Assembly: GCA_021209875.1 (NCBI GenBank)
Contig: JAGYVD010000006.1
Span: forward strand, 4,278,001 to 4,342,000
Direction: 5' to 3'
DNA length: 64,000 nt
Origin: Rosellinia necatrix
Lineage: Eukaryota; Ascomycota; Sordariomycetes; Xylariales; Xylariaceae
Shown here: in pieces, positions 11,785 through 25,544 of the stretch
How positions within the stretch are numbered: position 1 is the stretch's first letter
Layout: every line of letters begins with the position of its first letter
Made by a program: the position numbers and the translations under genes
Notes under the pieces: generated by a model
Told to the model about the DNA's origin: nothing
Seen by the model: only the letters and a program-made list of their open reading frames with translations
Databases searched by the model: none

Positions 11785-12043
11785 TATTATAGCTGTAATA
11801 ATAATAGTTAAAGCAATGTCTAACTATATTTATATATTAAAAAAAAAAAAAGGCTATGTATAGGGCTAACGGCCAGAATTCCTATTTATATATACTACTA
11901 GCTATTCACTATATAACTGGCCTACTTACTACATTTACTATTCTATACCTGTACCTGCTTAGCCAGGTGGCTAATCAGGGATCAGCTGGCCGGTTGGCCA
12001 GCCGGCCAATCAGAGATCGCCATCATAGCGGTGGGCCATGACA
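11785..12043 (-). repeat. Right LTR (5' LTR) of the 5116-12043 element
   Basis: The outer part, about 11925-12043, is nearly unmutated and GC-rich (for example CAGCTGGCCGGTTGGCCAGC), ending CATGACA. The 61-codon open frame over 11856-12041 only reflects this lack of stops and is not a gene. Read on the minus strand, TATATAAATAGG near 11886 could be the TATA box of the element promoter. Confidence 0.8.
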
Positions 12044-14311
12044 CTGGCTATTAAAAAAAAGCTTATAAACAGCTTTTAAAAAATAAACAAAATAATTTAT
12101 TTAAAAATAAATATAAACAAATATATAAAACAGATATATATATATATAATAAAAAGTTATAATAATTATTAATATTAAAAAAACTTTATTTAATAAATAA
12201 AAAAATAATATAATAATTATAAAAAAAAATATAAATAAATTAAATAAAAACTATTAAAACAGCTTAAATTATATTTATAATTAAAAAATATACACATATA
12301 AACAGCTTGGTGGCAAATATAGTAATATTTTTTATATATAAGCTTAATAATAACTTTTATTTTTATTATAACTATAAAACGTTGAATAATATTATTAAAA
12401 AACTAGTATTTTTTTTTAATTTAAAAATGTTTAAAATATTTTTATAAGCTAAATAATTTATTAAATGATATATTATATCAGCTTTTCATAAAATTAAAAT
12501 ATAAAAAAAAAAAAAAAATAATTTTTTCAACTAAGTTTAAATTATTTAAATAATTAATAATATTTTTTGTTTATATGAAACTTTTATAATGTTTTAAGAT
12601 TATGTTAATAATATAAACTTTAAAAAATATATATAATTTATAAATAAAAAGCTTTTATAACGTTTAAAAGTATGCAAAATCTTTAAGCAATATAAGCTTT
12701 TATAAAAACTTTATAAAGAATTATTTAAAAAAAAACAGCTTTATTAACAGCGCTAAAAACAAAACTGTTTTCTTTAAATAAAAAACATATAAAAACGCGG
12801 CTTTTAAAATACTTAAAAACGTTGTTATAAATAAATTGATATGAGTTTATTTTAATTTTAATAAAAAAACTTTTATAAAAACAAACTGTTTAAAATAACT
12901 TTATAAAAAATATATGAGCTAATTAAGAAAAAATTAAAAACTATACCTTATAATATATTATTTATGCTGTTTTATAGTGGTAAAATAAATTATAAAATTT
13001 ATTACAAAAAGCTTTTTATAATTATAAGCTCTTTATAAATTTAATATATTAAACTTAAAAATATAAATATATTTTTGTTATAATATTTAATTATAAAAAC
13101 TTTATTTATTTTATAACTATTAAAAATTAACTAAATATAAATTTAAACTAAAGTTCTTTAAAAACGTTTAAACAGCTAAATAAACGCGCTATTAAAACAT
13201 AATTAAAACTTTTTAAAAAAGCTTAAAACAAAAATACCTAGAACAAAATAAACAGCTTTTAAAAAATAAATAGCTGCTTATTAAGCTTTTTTTAAGTTAA
13301 TTATAAACTATTTAAATAAATAAATTAAAAATATATAAATCTTTTAAAAAAAAAAGTTTTAATTCTAAAGATCTAGCTAATATTTAAAATAATATTTTTA
13401 AAAAAAACCTAAACTATATATATATTGCTTATATTATATAAAAAAACACCCGGGTTATATTTTAAAATTATATCTTAAAATATTACTAGCTAAATATAAC
13501 TTAAACCTGCGCAACCTGTTAAAATTTTATAACCAGCTTTAAATTTTTAATTAAAAACTTTTTTAAACAAAAATAATATAAAACACTTATAATTTATATT
13601 TAATAAAACATTTTAATTATAAAAAACGATTATAATAATATTAAAAACTTTTTATAGCTAGCGTTTTTAAAAATATAAAACGTTTTACATATAATTATAA
13701 TATCTATAGCAAAAAATAATATAAAAAACCTAAAAATAAAGCTTGCTATATTTATTATTAGTTTTAAGCAATATTAAAACAAACTTTTAATAAATTTTAT
13801 AATAAACTTATTAATAAAACAATAAAATAATTTTATTAATTTAATAATAATGATTAATAAGCTTAATAAAACTCTTATATTAAAAGCAGCAAATTTAATA
13901 AATATAAAAGCTTATTTTGAATAGTTTAAATAATATTATTAACGTTATTTTAAGTTTTTTATAGCTATAATAAATAATAAAAAAATAAATTAAACTAGTT
14001 ATTTTTAACATAGAATATATTTATTAATAAATATTAAACAGCGCTTATTTGCTGCTTATTATTAAAAATAAATAAAGCTATAAAACAAATAAATTAAAAA
14101 ATCCTAATATTTTTATAAATATATGTTATATAAATTTAATATAACTAGGTTATATTATTTTTAAAAGCTATGTTTATTATAAACAATTAAAGTATTATAA
14201 TTATTAACCTCAGCTTTTTTTTATAAATTATAAATATTAAATAGCTATTATTTTAAGAATTAAATATTTAAAATAATTAGTTTGCAATTTATAAACTTTA
14301 GTTAAAATATT

Positions 14312-14632
14312 TGTCACGATAAAGTGGATAGCCTTGGCAGAAGGCTGGTGATTACAGCCCAAGTGCCGCAGTAAGCCCTGTGGCTAAGTTAGTAGCTGTT
14401 AAAGTAAGCGGTCGGGCTTATATAAGCCCGACTTATTTAAACGGATTAATTACAGGGCAGAAAAAATATAATTTTTTTTAAGCTGTATATATAAGCTGGC
14501 TAGTTTAATTATTTTTATATAATATAATTTAATTAAATAAATTATTAATATAAGCTTAAATTAATTTGCTTGTATTAATCGCTTAGTTTTAATTCTATTG
14601 TTTTTATACGATTTATTTATTTTTTTGCGATA
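14312..14632. repeat. Left LTR of the 14312-22554 element
   Basis: The first roughly 145 bp are almost unmutated (TGTCACGATAAAGTGGATAG and onward) while the right half is AT-converted. It contains the perfect 20-bp palindrome TCGGGCTTATATAAGCCCGA at 14412-14431, centred on a TATA motif that may serve the element promoter. The end GCGATA is the mutated form of GCGACA. Confidence 0.88.
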
Positions 14633-17600
14633 GTTATAAGCCTGGTTCGTTAGTTAAGCCGGTATTTTTTATTATAAAAACAATTTTTGCTATAAAGTTT
14701 GTTAATTTAAAAATTTTATTTTTATTTTTATTTATTTTATATTTAAAATAATTATTTAATTTAATTATTAAAATTTAGCAATTTATTTTTATTATAGCGA
14801 TTAACTATGTTAAGCTTATTATTTTAAATAGCTTAGCAGATTAGTTTTGCTGGTTTAAAAGTTTAAAATCTATATTAAAAATAAAAATTTTTAAAATATT
14901 GTAAATTTAAACGCAGCAGAAACAATTTATTTTTTAACATTAAACTAATATTTTTAATAAAAATTAAATTATTATTAAATTTAAAAAACATGTAAAAATA
15001 AAAATTTTAAACTTATAACTTAACAGATCGATTTTAAACATTTTAAAAATTATAAAAGTTATAATGCTATATAACGCAGGCTTAACTAAGTTTATTAAAT
15101 ATTTAATATTACGTAAATAAATAAAAAAAACTGTTAAAATTAAATATATAAAAATCGCGGCTATAATAAATAAAAACAGAAAATAAACAATTTAAACAAC
15201 TATTATTATTTTTTTCGACTAATTAGCTTTTTTAGCTTTATAAGCTGAAATAATAATTTAAAAAAAATACGCCTAAGTTTTTAAACGTGCTAAATAAAAA
15301 AATATTAAAACTAGCAAATAGCATAAAAAATAATAAATAGCTTATTTATAAGCTGTTGCTTATAATTTTTTTAAAGTTTAAAAAATACTTATAACTAAAG
15401 CTTTTTTAAAAGCTTTTTATAAAAAACTAGCTTTAAATTAAACTAATGCTAAACTTATTAACGTAGCAAAAAAAAAAATTATAAAAAAAAATTATATTAT
15501 TTAATAAATATAAAAGCTTTTTAAAAGTTTTAATATTTAATATAATATTAAACTTAAAAAATTAGCATTAATTTTTATTATATTAAACAATTAAACATAA
15601 AAAAATTAGCGCGGCAGAAAATTAAATAAATTATTTTATAAAAATCGAAATAATTATATAAACAAATCAACTAATAAGTAATAATATTTATACAGGCTTA
15701 ACGTTAATAATATTTATAAATAAGGCCTAAAAAAATATATAATTTTTTAATTAGCTGTTATAAGTAAAACTAATTAAAAAATAAACAACTTATTTAAAAA
15801 AAAAATAGTTAATTAAATTAAAACATACTAAAAAGCTACACGTTAAAAATTGTTTAAATAAGCTATTAATAACTAAAGCTAAAAAATGCTTAAACAACTT
15901 ATATTTTAAAAAAAGCTTAATAATAAAACAAGCGGCAGCAAAAACTAGTTTAATAAATAGTCTAATTTTAAAATAAACTTTATAATAATTAACTTTATTT
16001 TTTTTAAAAATACTGCTTATACTGCTAAAATATTTATTATTTTAAAGTTTAAACGTTATATATTTTTTAACAACATATTAATTAATAATTATAACGTTTT
16101 ATATTTAATAAATAATAAATTGTTTTTAAAACTTAACTTGTTTATAATTGCTTATAATAAAAAACAGTTTAAATAAAAACTATAAAATTTCTGATTTTAA
16201 AAAGAAATATAAAAATTATACATAAAACATTTAATATATTTAAAAAAAAGCGGTTTATAAATATAGTTTTAAAAAATATAGCTTTAATTAAAAATTTTAT
16301 GTAAATATTATATTAAAAGCTTATTTAAATAAAAAAAATCTAATATTATAAAATCGATTATATATTAAAATGTAAAAATATAAAAACAATATAATTATTA
16401 CTAATTTATTTAAACAATATAACTTAGTTTTTTTTAAATATAAGCTTATTTTTATTTATTTAAGCAGCGTACTAATAATTAATTTATATGTTTTTTTTAA
16501 TTTTATTTAAGCAAGCGCTGCTAGTTTAAGCGCTGTAATTACGTTTAAAGCTTTTAAACGCTTATATTATTTTATAAAAAAATTTTTAAAGCTAAAATCA
16601 GATTTTTAAAATCTATAGCATTTAAAATTAAGTTATTTAAAACAAAACGTTTTATAAACGCTTATATATAAAATAAAAAATATAAAAATTTAAAAGATTT
16701 TATAAATTAAATATAAAAGCTGTGCTAAAACATATATTAAAAAAAAAATCGATAAAAAGCGCTTAAAGCAGCACGCAGCCTGTTTATTTTAACGTATTTA
16801 CTAAGATTTATTTAACTATTTTTAAAAATATAATAAATTAAGCAGGGTATTTATTATTAAAAAAAAATACAATAGTATAATTTATACGTATATTTTTTAA
16901 TTAAAACTAAAAAATAATTGCTAACTTAATTATAAAATTTAAACGTTAAATAATAAAATAATTTAAACTTTTAATATATAAAATCTAAAATAATAATAAA
17001 CAAAAATAATTGCTATTAAAAGCTTAATAAAATATAAGCGTTAAATTAAATATTAAAAAATTAAAAATAAACTAATATTTATTAAAGTTTTTAAATTAAA
17101 TAGCGCGTTAAAACGTGTTAGCTAAAAAATTATTAATTAAGCTATTAAAATGCTAAAAAAAGCAAAATTTCCGAAAAAGCTTTAGCTAAAAGCTGTTAAA
17201 GCAGCAGTTTAACTATATAATAAAAGCTTTTTTATTATAAAAAGCTATTACGCGCTTTATTATGTTTTAAAAAACTAGTTTAAGCATTTATTTCGTTAAT
17301 ATATTTTAAAACGCGTTAAAAAATTAACAAGCGATCTATGTTTTAATTAAAACAGAATATATATATATAAATATAAAGCTTATTTAATAAAAATTAATAA
17401 GCTTATTAAATATAATTAGCAAAAATATAAAAGTAAAGTTTACGTTTATATAAAATATTTTATAAGCTATTAAACTTATAACTTATACTACGTATAAATT
17501 TTTTAATTAAATAAAATAATTATTATATAAAACGTTAAGTTTAACAAAAAAATTTTTTATTAAAAAAAACAAAAAAAACTAACGATTAAAATAAATAAAG

Positions 17601-20600
17601 CTTTTATTAAACAGATTATTAAAATTAAATTTAAGCTTTTAAATCTTTTTGCTATATTAAATATATAAAATATTAAACTTATAGCTATATATAAGTTTAA
17701 AAATGCTTTTATTATTTCTGTTTTTTTTAGAAGTGCTTTTAATTTAATTAATAAATTTTAAAAAAATTAACTAATAAAATAAAAATTAAAAATAAAAGCA
17801 GCTAAAAAATATATTATTAAAAGCAGCGTTTATAATATTTAATTATATAAACTTATAACTTTTAAAATATTTTTAAACTAAAAATAACTAAAAGTTAAAA
17901 ATAAAAAATAAACTACAGGCTAGAAAAAGTTTTTAAGCTAAAGCATAAAAATAAAACAATTATATAAAACAAAACAAAACTTTTATTTAATATAAAGCTG
18001 ATCAGCTTTAAAAAAGCTTAAAAGTTGCTTTTAAAACTAAAATAATTAAATACTATAAAATAGTTTTAAAATATTAATTATTAAAACATAAACAGCTTAT
18101 TAATTAATTAATTAATTAAATAAAGTAATAAAACGTATATATATATATAAAATATTTTTAACAACTTTTATTTAAGCTAAAAATTAAAAGCTAAAACTTT
18201 TAACTTAATATTAAAAAATAATAATATGTTTATATTTATTATAATAATTTATTTAAATAATATTATTAAAGTTTTAAATAATTAAAATTAGTTTAACTTT
18301 ATAAAAACCTATTTATTTAATTAAAAACAAACGTTTTATAAAAAAATAAAAACATAAAATATTATATGCAGTATTTACAGCTGTAATAAACTAAAATAAA
18401 ACAAAAAAAATAAATGCTAGGCTAAAAAAGCGTGTATATATAAACGATTTATTAAAACCGTTATTAAAAAGCTAGAAAATTTTTTAAAATTATTTAATAA
18501 GCAAGCAGTTTTATGCTAATATTTATATAAAAATAAAATCGCTTAAAAAAAAAAAAATGATTAAAATAATAAAACTAAACAAAGTTTTAAAATCTTTATT
18601 ACTGTTTAAATAAATATTTTAATATAAATTTAATAAAAAAAAATACGTTAAACAATATAAATCGCGTATTATAATACAAAATAATTTTTAGCTAAAAAAT
18701 ACGCTATAAATAACTTATGCAGCAATATTTGCTGTAAAAACTTTTAAGCTTATAATAATTTTAACAGCATATTTTAACTTAAAAATATTTTAGTTTAATA
18801 TAATTTTTACGTTTTTAAACGTTTTATAAACTAAAAAAACATTAATAGCATACTGTTTTTTTAAAAGCTTTTTATAATTAAATAAAACAATATTATTAAA
18901 TAAAACGCTATATAGCTTAAAAAATTCCCTGCTTTTTTAATATAAAAAGTTTTTATTAATACTTAAAATACTAAAAATAATTGCTTTTTTAAAAAAGCTT
19001 TGTTTATTTTATACTAAAATCGATCTATATTTATAATTTTTATATAAACGATTTTTAATGCTTTATTATAAAATTATAAAATTAAAAATAGAAAATTATA
19101 TAAAGTATTAAAAAGCATATAAACTTAAAAATAAAACAATATTAAATAGTTTTTAAAAATTAAAATAATTTATAATTAAAAAGCTTAAACGATTTTTTAG
19201 CTTATAATTAATATATTAAAAAATTATTAAATATTATAAATTAAATAATTTAGCTTATATATCAGTTATTTTTTACTATATAAAATTTTATATTTAACTT
19301 AGGTTAAGCTATAAAAAAACAAATAAAAGCTTATTAAAAAAAAATTAAATTAACGCTATATAGCGGAGTAATACTAAAAATAAACGTGGTTTTTACGATT
19401 AAAATATTATTATAGTTTTTAATTAATTTAAGCGTTAATTATTACGCTGTAATTAATTATTTAATTAAATATTTATATAAAACCAGATTTCTAGCGGTTA
19501 AATTTAAAATAAGCTTTTTAAAAGCATAAGCTTTTATAATTGCTAAAACGCTTTATTTATAAATAACAAAAAATATATAAATTATTTTATAAATATATTA
19601 TATTAATTTTTAAAAGCTTTTTATTTAAAAATAATAAAATAAAATATTATTTTAATATTAATTATTAAAGCTGAAGTTAAAATAATTGCTTTTATAGCTA
19701 AAAAATTATAATATTAAAAAGCTTTTTAAAATATTTTGTTTAATTTTAAAATATATAAACTATTTATTTAAATAATATATAAACGATTAAATTAATCGTA
19801 AAAAATAAATAAATTAACACGAAATTACAGCATATTAATATATAAAATATATAAATAAAATAAAAATATTAAAAAATTATTTAAAATAAAATATTTTTAA
19901 TTGTTTAAATACTAGCAGATAAGCTTATAAAAATTTATTACGTGTTTAATTTAAATATTTTCGCGTTTTATTTAATTTTATTATTATAATTATAAAATTT
20001 AAAAAACGTAGCTTATAAACAATAAAAACTAATTAATTATAACTAAAAATTTTTTTAAATTATTTTTAAATATTTATTTTATAAGCAAATCGGTAAAATT
20101 ATTATTATTAGGATTAATTTTATATTAAAACCGTATTTTTTTTTTTTTTTATTTATTTTTTATAAATAGCTAGTTTAAAATCCAGGTTATTTTTTAACGA
20201 CCGGAGCTTTTAAACGATTAACAGATATTATAAAAGTTTAAAACGTATAATTTTTTTTTAACTTCAAGTTTTTATGCTAAAATATTATAACCGCTGATTT
20301 AAAAAAACAATTATAGTTTTTAAACATTTTATAATATTTATTAATATTTTAAGCTTATAAATTATTAAACTTATTTTATATTTAATTATTTTATGCGGCA
20401 TAAGTAGCTAAAAAAAAATTTTAATAATATTGTTTTTTTTTTTAATATTTGTTTTTATTAAAACAAAAGCTTTTTTAGCCGCCGGAGCAGCTATAACTTT
20501 TTTATCCGCTAAAACAGAAATATTGTCGGCGTTAGCGTTAACGTTATTATTTTTAAAAAAAAAACGGCTAGACTTAAAATTATTACTTCTAGTTTTTTTT

Positions 20601-21429
20601 AAAGCTGTTATTTTTAGTTATTATAGCTAAACTTAAGCCTGTTTTGCTTTATTTTTAATAAAAGCGTGCTTAAACTAAAAAATAACAGGTTTAGCAAAAA
20701 TATAAAAAATTAAAAAATCTTAAAAATTTTATAAGCTATTATATTAAAAAATTAAATTAAAAAAAAAAAGCTTATTAAAACGTTTTTTTAGTTTATATTG
20801 CTTTAAAAAAAGCTGCAATAAAAAGCTAGTCTGTTTTTAGCTATATAAAATTTTAATAAAAAAAAACGCTTATAAAAATAAAATTATTTATATAAAAATA
20901 TATTTATATTTGCTAACATAAAAATAATACTACTAATTAAAATATTAAACTTAGTAGTAATATTTTTTTAATTTTTTTTATACTGTTAAATAAGCATAAA
21001 CGTAATAAAAACGTTCTTTTAATTTATTTTTTATAAAACGATTTTTTTTTTTAGCAGGTTTTTTAAAAGCGATTTTATTATTATTAGCATGTTTATTATT
21101 AATATAATACAAGCTTAACAAAAAAGCTAGACTAGCCGGTTTTTTATTAAAAAAAAAAATCCGCGCTATTAGCTAAAAGCTACAGCAGTAGTATAAAAAG
21201 CTTTAAAGCTTTTTATAAAAAAAATTAGCTTTAAAGCTTATTAAAAAAAAATTAAAAACAAAATTAATATATATAATTAATAAAAAAACTTTAAAAAAAA
21301 CATATAAAGCTAGATTAAATATAAAACTATTAAACTTAAAGTTTAATTTTTAAATATTATAAATATTAGCTAGCGTTTTATTAATAGCGCTAGCTATTAT
21401 TAGCTTAGCGGTTTTTTTTAAAGCAGAGT

Positions 21430-21615
21430 TAGCAGCAAAAAAAGCAGCAACTAAGCCTAGTTTTTTAGCAGCAGCAGCAGTTTAAGCAGCAGTAGCTGCA
21501 GCAGTAGTAAAAACAAACAAAAAAAAAAAACAAGCAAATAAGCAGGCAATATAAAAACAGAGCAGCAGTAGTACTAGCAGCAGTAGCAGCAGTTATAACA
21601 GCAGTAGTAGTAATA
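21430..21615 (+). repeat. Degenerate GCA/CAG trinucleotide tract
   Basis: This stretch is dense in GCA, GTA and GCT triplets inside the 14312-22554 element. Read in the GCA frame on the plus strand the first part gives an Ala/Lys-rich run, AELAAKKAATKPSFLAAAAV, before a stop. It may be the remnant of a low-complexity coding segment or a microsatellite; G and C within the triplets have survived better than in neighbouring DNA. Confidence 0.5.
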
Positions 21616-22233
21616 GCGCAAAAATATTTATTTTAAAACAAAGTTAGTTTTTTAATTATAATATAAAAAATTAAAACAACTTTTAAAAATTATTTATAAA
21701 AAAAAAAAACGGCGGCTTAAAACATTAAATATAATAATTTTTCAATATTATTTATATCGGTTAAAACAACCGATTATATATAAAGCTGCCTGCTGCAGCA
21801 TATATTTAATAAAAAAAATTATTTATAAAACAAACGATTTTTAAAATTATTTAAAAACTATTAAAAAACAGCTGTTAGCTTAAAATTAACGCGCGTTAAA
21901 ATGCCAGCGATTTAAAAATTATATATAAATTAACTAATTAATTTAAAAATTAAAAAAAAAAGCTAAGCTATTATTTATTTAAAAATATTTATACTGTTTT
22001 TATAAAATTATTTACTAGCTAATTAATTTAATAATTACGTTTTTTTTATTATTATTAATTATTTTAAATAGCAACTTTTATTTAAAAAAAGCTTTTTAAT
22101 TATAAAATTTTTAAAAGTAATTATTTAAATTAATTATAAAATTATTACTTATTTTTTATATATAAAGCTATATAAAGCGATTATTAAAATTTATTCTATA
22201 AATTAAGCTTTAATTAGCTAGATTTAAAAAATA

Positions 22234-22554
22234 TATTACGATAAAATAAATAGTTTTAACAGAAAGCTGGTAATTACAGTTTAAATGCCGCAGTAAGCTT
22301 TATAAATAAGTTAATAGCTGTTAAAATAAACGGTCGGGCTTATATAAGCTTAATTTATTTAAACGGACTAATTATAAAGCAGAAAAAATATAATTTTTTT
22401 TAAGCTGTATATATAAGCTGGCCAGTCTGATTATTTTTATATAATATAATTTAATTAAATAAATTATTAATATAAGCTTAAATTAACTTGCTTGCATTAA
22501 TCGCTCGGCTTTAATTCCACTGTTTTTATACGATTTATCTGTTCCTCCGCGACA
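22234..22554. repeat. Right LTR of the 14312-22554 element
   Basis: It has the same length as its partner and aligns without gaps. The left end is mutated (TATTACGATAAAATAAATAG), whereas the last roughly 70 bp keep G and C (CTCGGCTTTAATTCCACTG, ending CTCCGCGACA). Confidence 0.88.
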
Positions 22555-25292
22555 ATATTTATATAAAAACTAAAAATAATATAAAATTTATTTAAACAAA
22601 TATAGTTATAATATAAGAAAACTAAAAAATCTGCTAATAAATAACGTCTGCTAGTTAACAAGTTTAAAATTAAATATTTGTTTAACTGTTTTTTAAAAAT
22701 ATATAAATATTATAGCTATTTAAAAATTAATATAGTTATATATTAAATATTGTTTTATTAAAACAATCAGTTTTTATATAATAAATTTAAATATTTTGAA
22801 AAATATTTATAAGTATTTTTATATAAAACTTATATATTATATAAAAATCCATCTTTAGTTTTTTAAATATTAAATAATAGCCAGCTTTTTTTATATAAAT
22901 AATAAAACTTAAAAAACAAAAAATAAAAATAAAAAATATTAAAAGCGTTTTAAACTAAAAAAAACATAAAAACTTATAAACTAGCTATAAAATAAAAAAA
23001 TATGTTAAACTTGTTAAAAGAATTTTAAAAACTTTTAAAAATTTAAGCAGTAAGCTGTTTTAAAAGAAATATAAAAATATATAAAATAATAACAAACATA
23101 ATATAAAAACTAAAAAATACAACTGAAAAATAAAACATAAAAAACTATAAATAAAATCATTAAATAATATAAAATATTATATTTTTAACTATAAATAAAA
23201 TTAATTGGCAAATATATTATAAATTATATAAAAACTATAAAAAACTGTTAAATAAAACTGGCTAATTTTTATATTTTTTATATAAATTTTCAATAAAATA
23301 ATAATAAACCTACTATAAATAAGACTTAAACTATTTAATTTGTTTTAATTTTTTATTATTAAGTTTTAATTTTTTAAACTTTATTTATAATTAATATAAA
23401 ACAGCTAATATATTTAATAAAAAACACAGCTGCAGCTGTTAAAGTTTTATTAATAATAGCTGCAGCTTTACTGCTTGCTATATTATTTTAAAATTTAACT
23501 AATTTTATTTATTTTTAAACTATTTATAACTAATATTAAAATAAAGCTTATATTTTTAGCACAGTTTATATAAACTTAAAAAAGCTTTGTAAAAAAAATA
23601 ACTGTTTTTAAAAATTTATAAATAGTTTTATAAATTATAATAAAATATATAAATAATTATTTATTTTATAAAACATTTTGTTATTTTTTCAATTAAATAT
23701 ATATAATATATAAAAAACATAAATAGCAAGCAAAATATTTATATAACAGGCTTGAATTTTTTTAATTTAAAAACTTTTAACGCAGCTTTAACTAATAATA
23801 ATAATTTTATTTATATAATATATAAACTAAGCATAAACAGCAGTTATTAAAATTAAAACTTATTTTTAATATTTTATTAATATAAGCTAAACATTTTAAA
23901 AATTTAAGCAAGCTTTAATAAATTTATTTTAACTGTTTAAAAACATATAAATATATAATAAACAGCTAATAAAAAAAAAAAAACTTAGAAAAATATATTT
24001 ATTATATATATAAACATTTTTAGTAAAATATAAAAGTATTTAATATAGCTTAAAATTATTAAAAACCTGTTTATAAATAACGTTAATATAAAATATAAAC
24101 AGCTATAACAGCCGCTAGTTTATTTTAAAACATTTTTTTGTTTATATAATATATATAATATATAATAATATGTTTTATTTATGATTAGCTTATAACAAGT
24201 TGATAAAAAAAACATGTGATTAATTTAATTAATATAAAAAGCTAAAAAGTTATTATTTACTAGTTTGCTAGCGCAGCATATATATAACATAACATGTTTA
24301 TAAATAAAGCAAAAAAAAAAAGTATAAAAAATATTAATAAAAAGCTGGCTTATAATAAAACAAGCAGAAAAAGCTTTTAAAGCTATAATAAACAGCGTAT
24401 AAACAGTTTAAAAACAAAAAAAAAATTGTAAAAAAAAATAAAAAAAAAATAAAAAAAAGCTAAATAAAAAACAAAAAAAACGCAAACAACGCTAAAACTT
24501 AGTTAATAAAGCTTATAAATTAATAAAAGCAGCGCTAAACGTTACAAAAAAAAAAGTTTGTAGATAAAACTAAAAAAACGTTATTTCTGCTTTTTATTAA
24601 TAAAATTAAGATAAAAACAACGGCTAAAAACAGCCTGCTTTACTATAATAAAAAACAACCGTTTAATTAACTAATAAAAAAATTATAAACAGCTTAACAC
24701 TGATTTTTAAAAATAAAAAAATATAGCCGCGCTAGCAGGTTAAATTAACAGGCCGGCTAGAATATAAATAAAAACAAAGCCTGGCCATAATAATAAAAAA
24801 TAGATATAATATTAATAATAAAACGCTAAACGGCTTATAAAATAAAATAAAATTAACTTATAAACAATTTAAATAATAAACTAAAGTATTATAAAAATTA
24901 AAATAATTTATAAAGCTAGTTATTATTAAAAAAAATAAGAAAATAAAAAGCAGGCCGCTTAAAAACTTTATGTAACTATATATAAAATAATAAGAAATAA
25001 AGCTTAGTAAAATCTTAAAAAATAGTCGCGCGTAAATATTTAAAGCATTTAAAAAACAAATAAAAACTAATAAATAATAAGAAAAGAAAAATATTATAAA
25101 ACGTTTATAAACAGCGTTAAAATATTTTAGCAGACCAGATTAACAAAAATATATATTTATATATAAATTAAAACTTATAAATAAAAAAAAACTCTATGTA
25201 TAAATTTAAAATATAAGCATAAAAACTATAAAATAGCTTATAACTAGCCTGTGACTTTTTTTTAAAAAAACATAGAAAAAGAAATAATATTA

Positions 25293-25544
25293 TAAGCAAT
25301 ACTTATAAAAAAATATTAATATATAAGCTAATATAAATAAAATATTATAGATTTTTATTTTAGAAACTTTTTAAATAGCTTATAAACTAATTATTAAACC
25401 TGGACTAATATAACTAAAACTAACTAGCTTTATAAAACTACCTCTTACAAGCTATACATACATTGTTTATAACTTCTGCTATTTAGGTAAAAAATAAACC
25501 TTATTTACTACTCTAATAAGTATACCTTTAGGCATAGCCTATCA
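25293..25544. repeat. Right LTR of the outer element
   Basis: This is the partner of 3517-3769. It starts TAAGCAAT (mutated from TGGGCAGT) and ends in CTATCA, whose CA is a typical LTR end. Here the rightmost roughly 110 bp retain G and C (for example ACTACCTCTTACAAGC) and the left part is mutated, the mirror image of the left LTR. Confidence 0.85.

Larger units (their letters stand above)
5116..12043 (-). mobile_element. Nested LTR retrotransposon, about 6.9 kb, RIP-degraded
   Basis: LTRs lie at 5116-5393 and 11785-12043 and the target-site duplication is CTAGC (5111-5115) / CTGGC (12044-12048), one transition apart. On the minus strand the LTR begins TGTCATGGCCC. A polypurine tract GCAAAAAAGGGA (plus-strand 5395-5406) sits directly beside the left LTR, which would be the 3' LTR. 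The plus strand inside is T-rich, as expected when the A-rich coding strand is the minus strand. All frames are destroyed. It was inserted into the outer element, so it is younger than that element. Confidence 0.8.
14312..22554. mobile_element. Nested LTR retrotransposon, about 8.2 kb, RIP-degraded
   Basis: LTRs are 321 bp each (14312-14632 and 22234-22554) with a perfect 5-bp target-site duplication ATATT at 14307-14311 and 22555-22559. The ends are TG...CA (TGTCACG...GCGACA). The size and LTR style fit a gypsy-type element, but no domain can be read. The interior is A-rich on the plus strand, which weakly favours plus orientation. It holds a GCA/CAG-rich tract at 21430-21615 and a small GC-retaining island at 20455-20640. 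It interrupts the outer element and is therefore younger than it. Confidence 0.85.
3517..25544. mobile_element. Outer LTR retrotransposon, RIP-degraded, split by two younger insertions
   Basis: LTRs of 253 and 252 bp (3517-3769 and 25293-25544) bound 22,028 bp. Removing the elements at 5116-12043 and 14312-22554 with their 5-bp duplications leaves about 6.85 kb, a normal size for a fungal LTR retrotransposon. The plus strand is A-rich in all three internal pieces (3770-5110, 12049-14306, 22560-25292). A purine-rich tract containing AGAAAAAGAAA lies just before the right LTR, so plus orientation is likely. Every frame is full of stops and no protease, reverse transcriptase or integrase motif can be read. 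The flanks TATCA and TAATA are only a weak target-site duplication. Confidence 0.8.

Noticed and set aside
14633..14665. Primer-binding site just after the left LTR (TTATAAGCCTGGTTCG)
   Set aside because: It does not begin with the TGG expected at the LTR border, and GGTTCG has the sense rather than the complement of a tRNA T-arm; no tRNA match can be confirmed.
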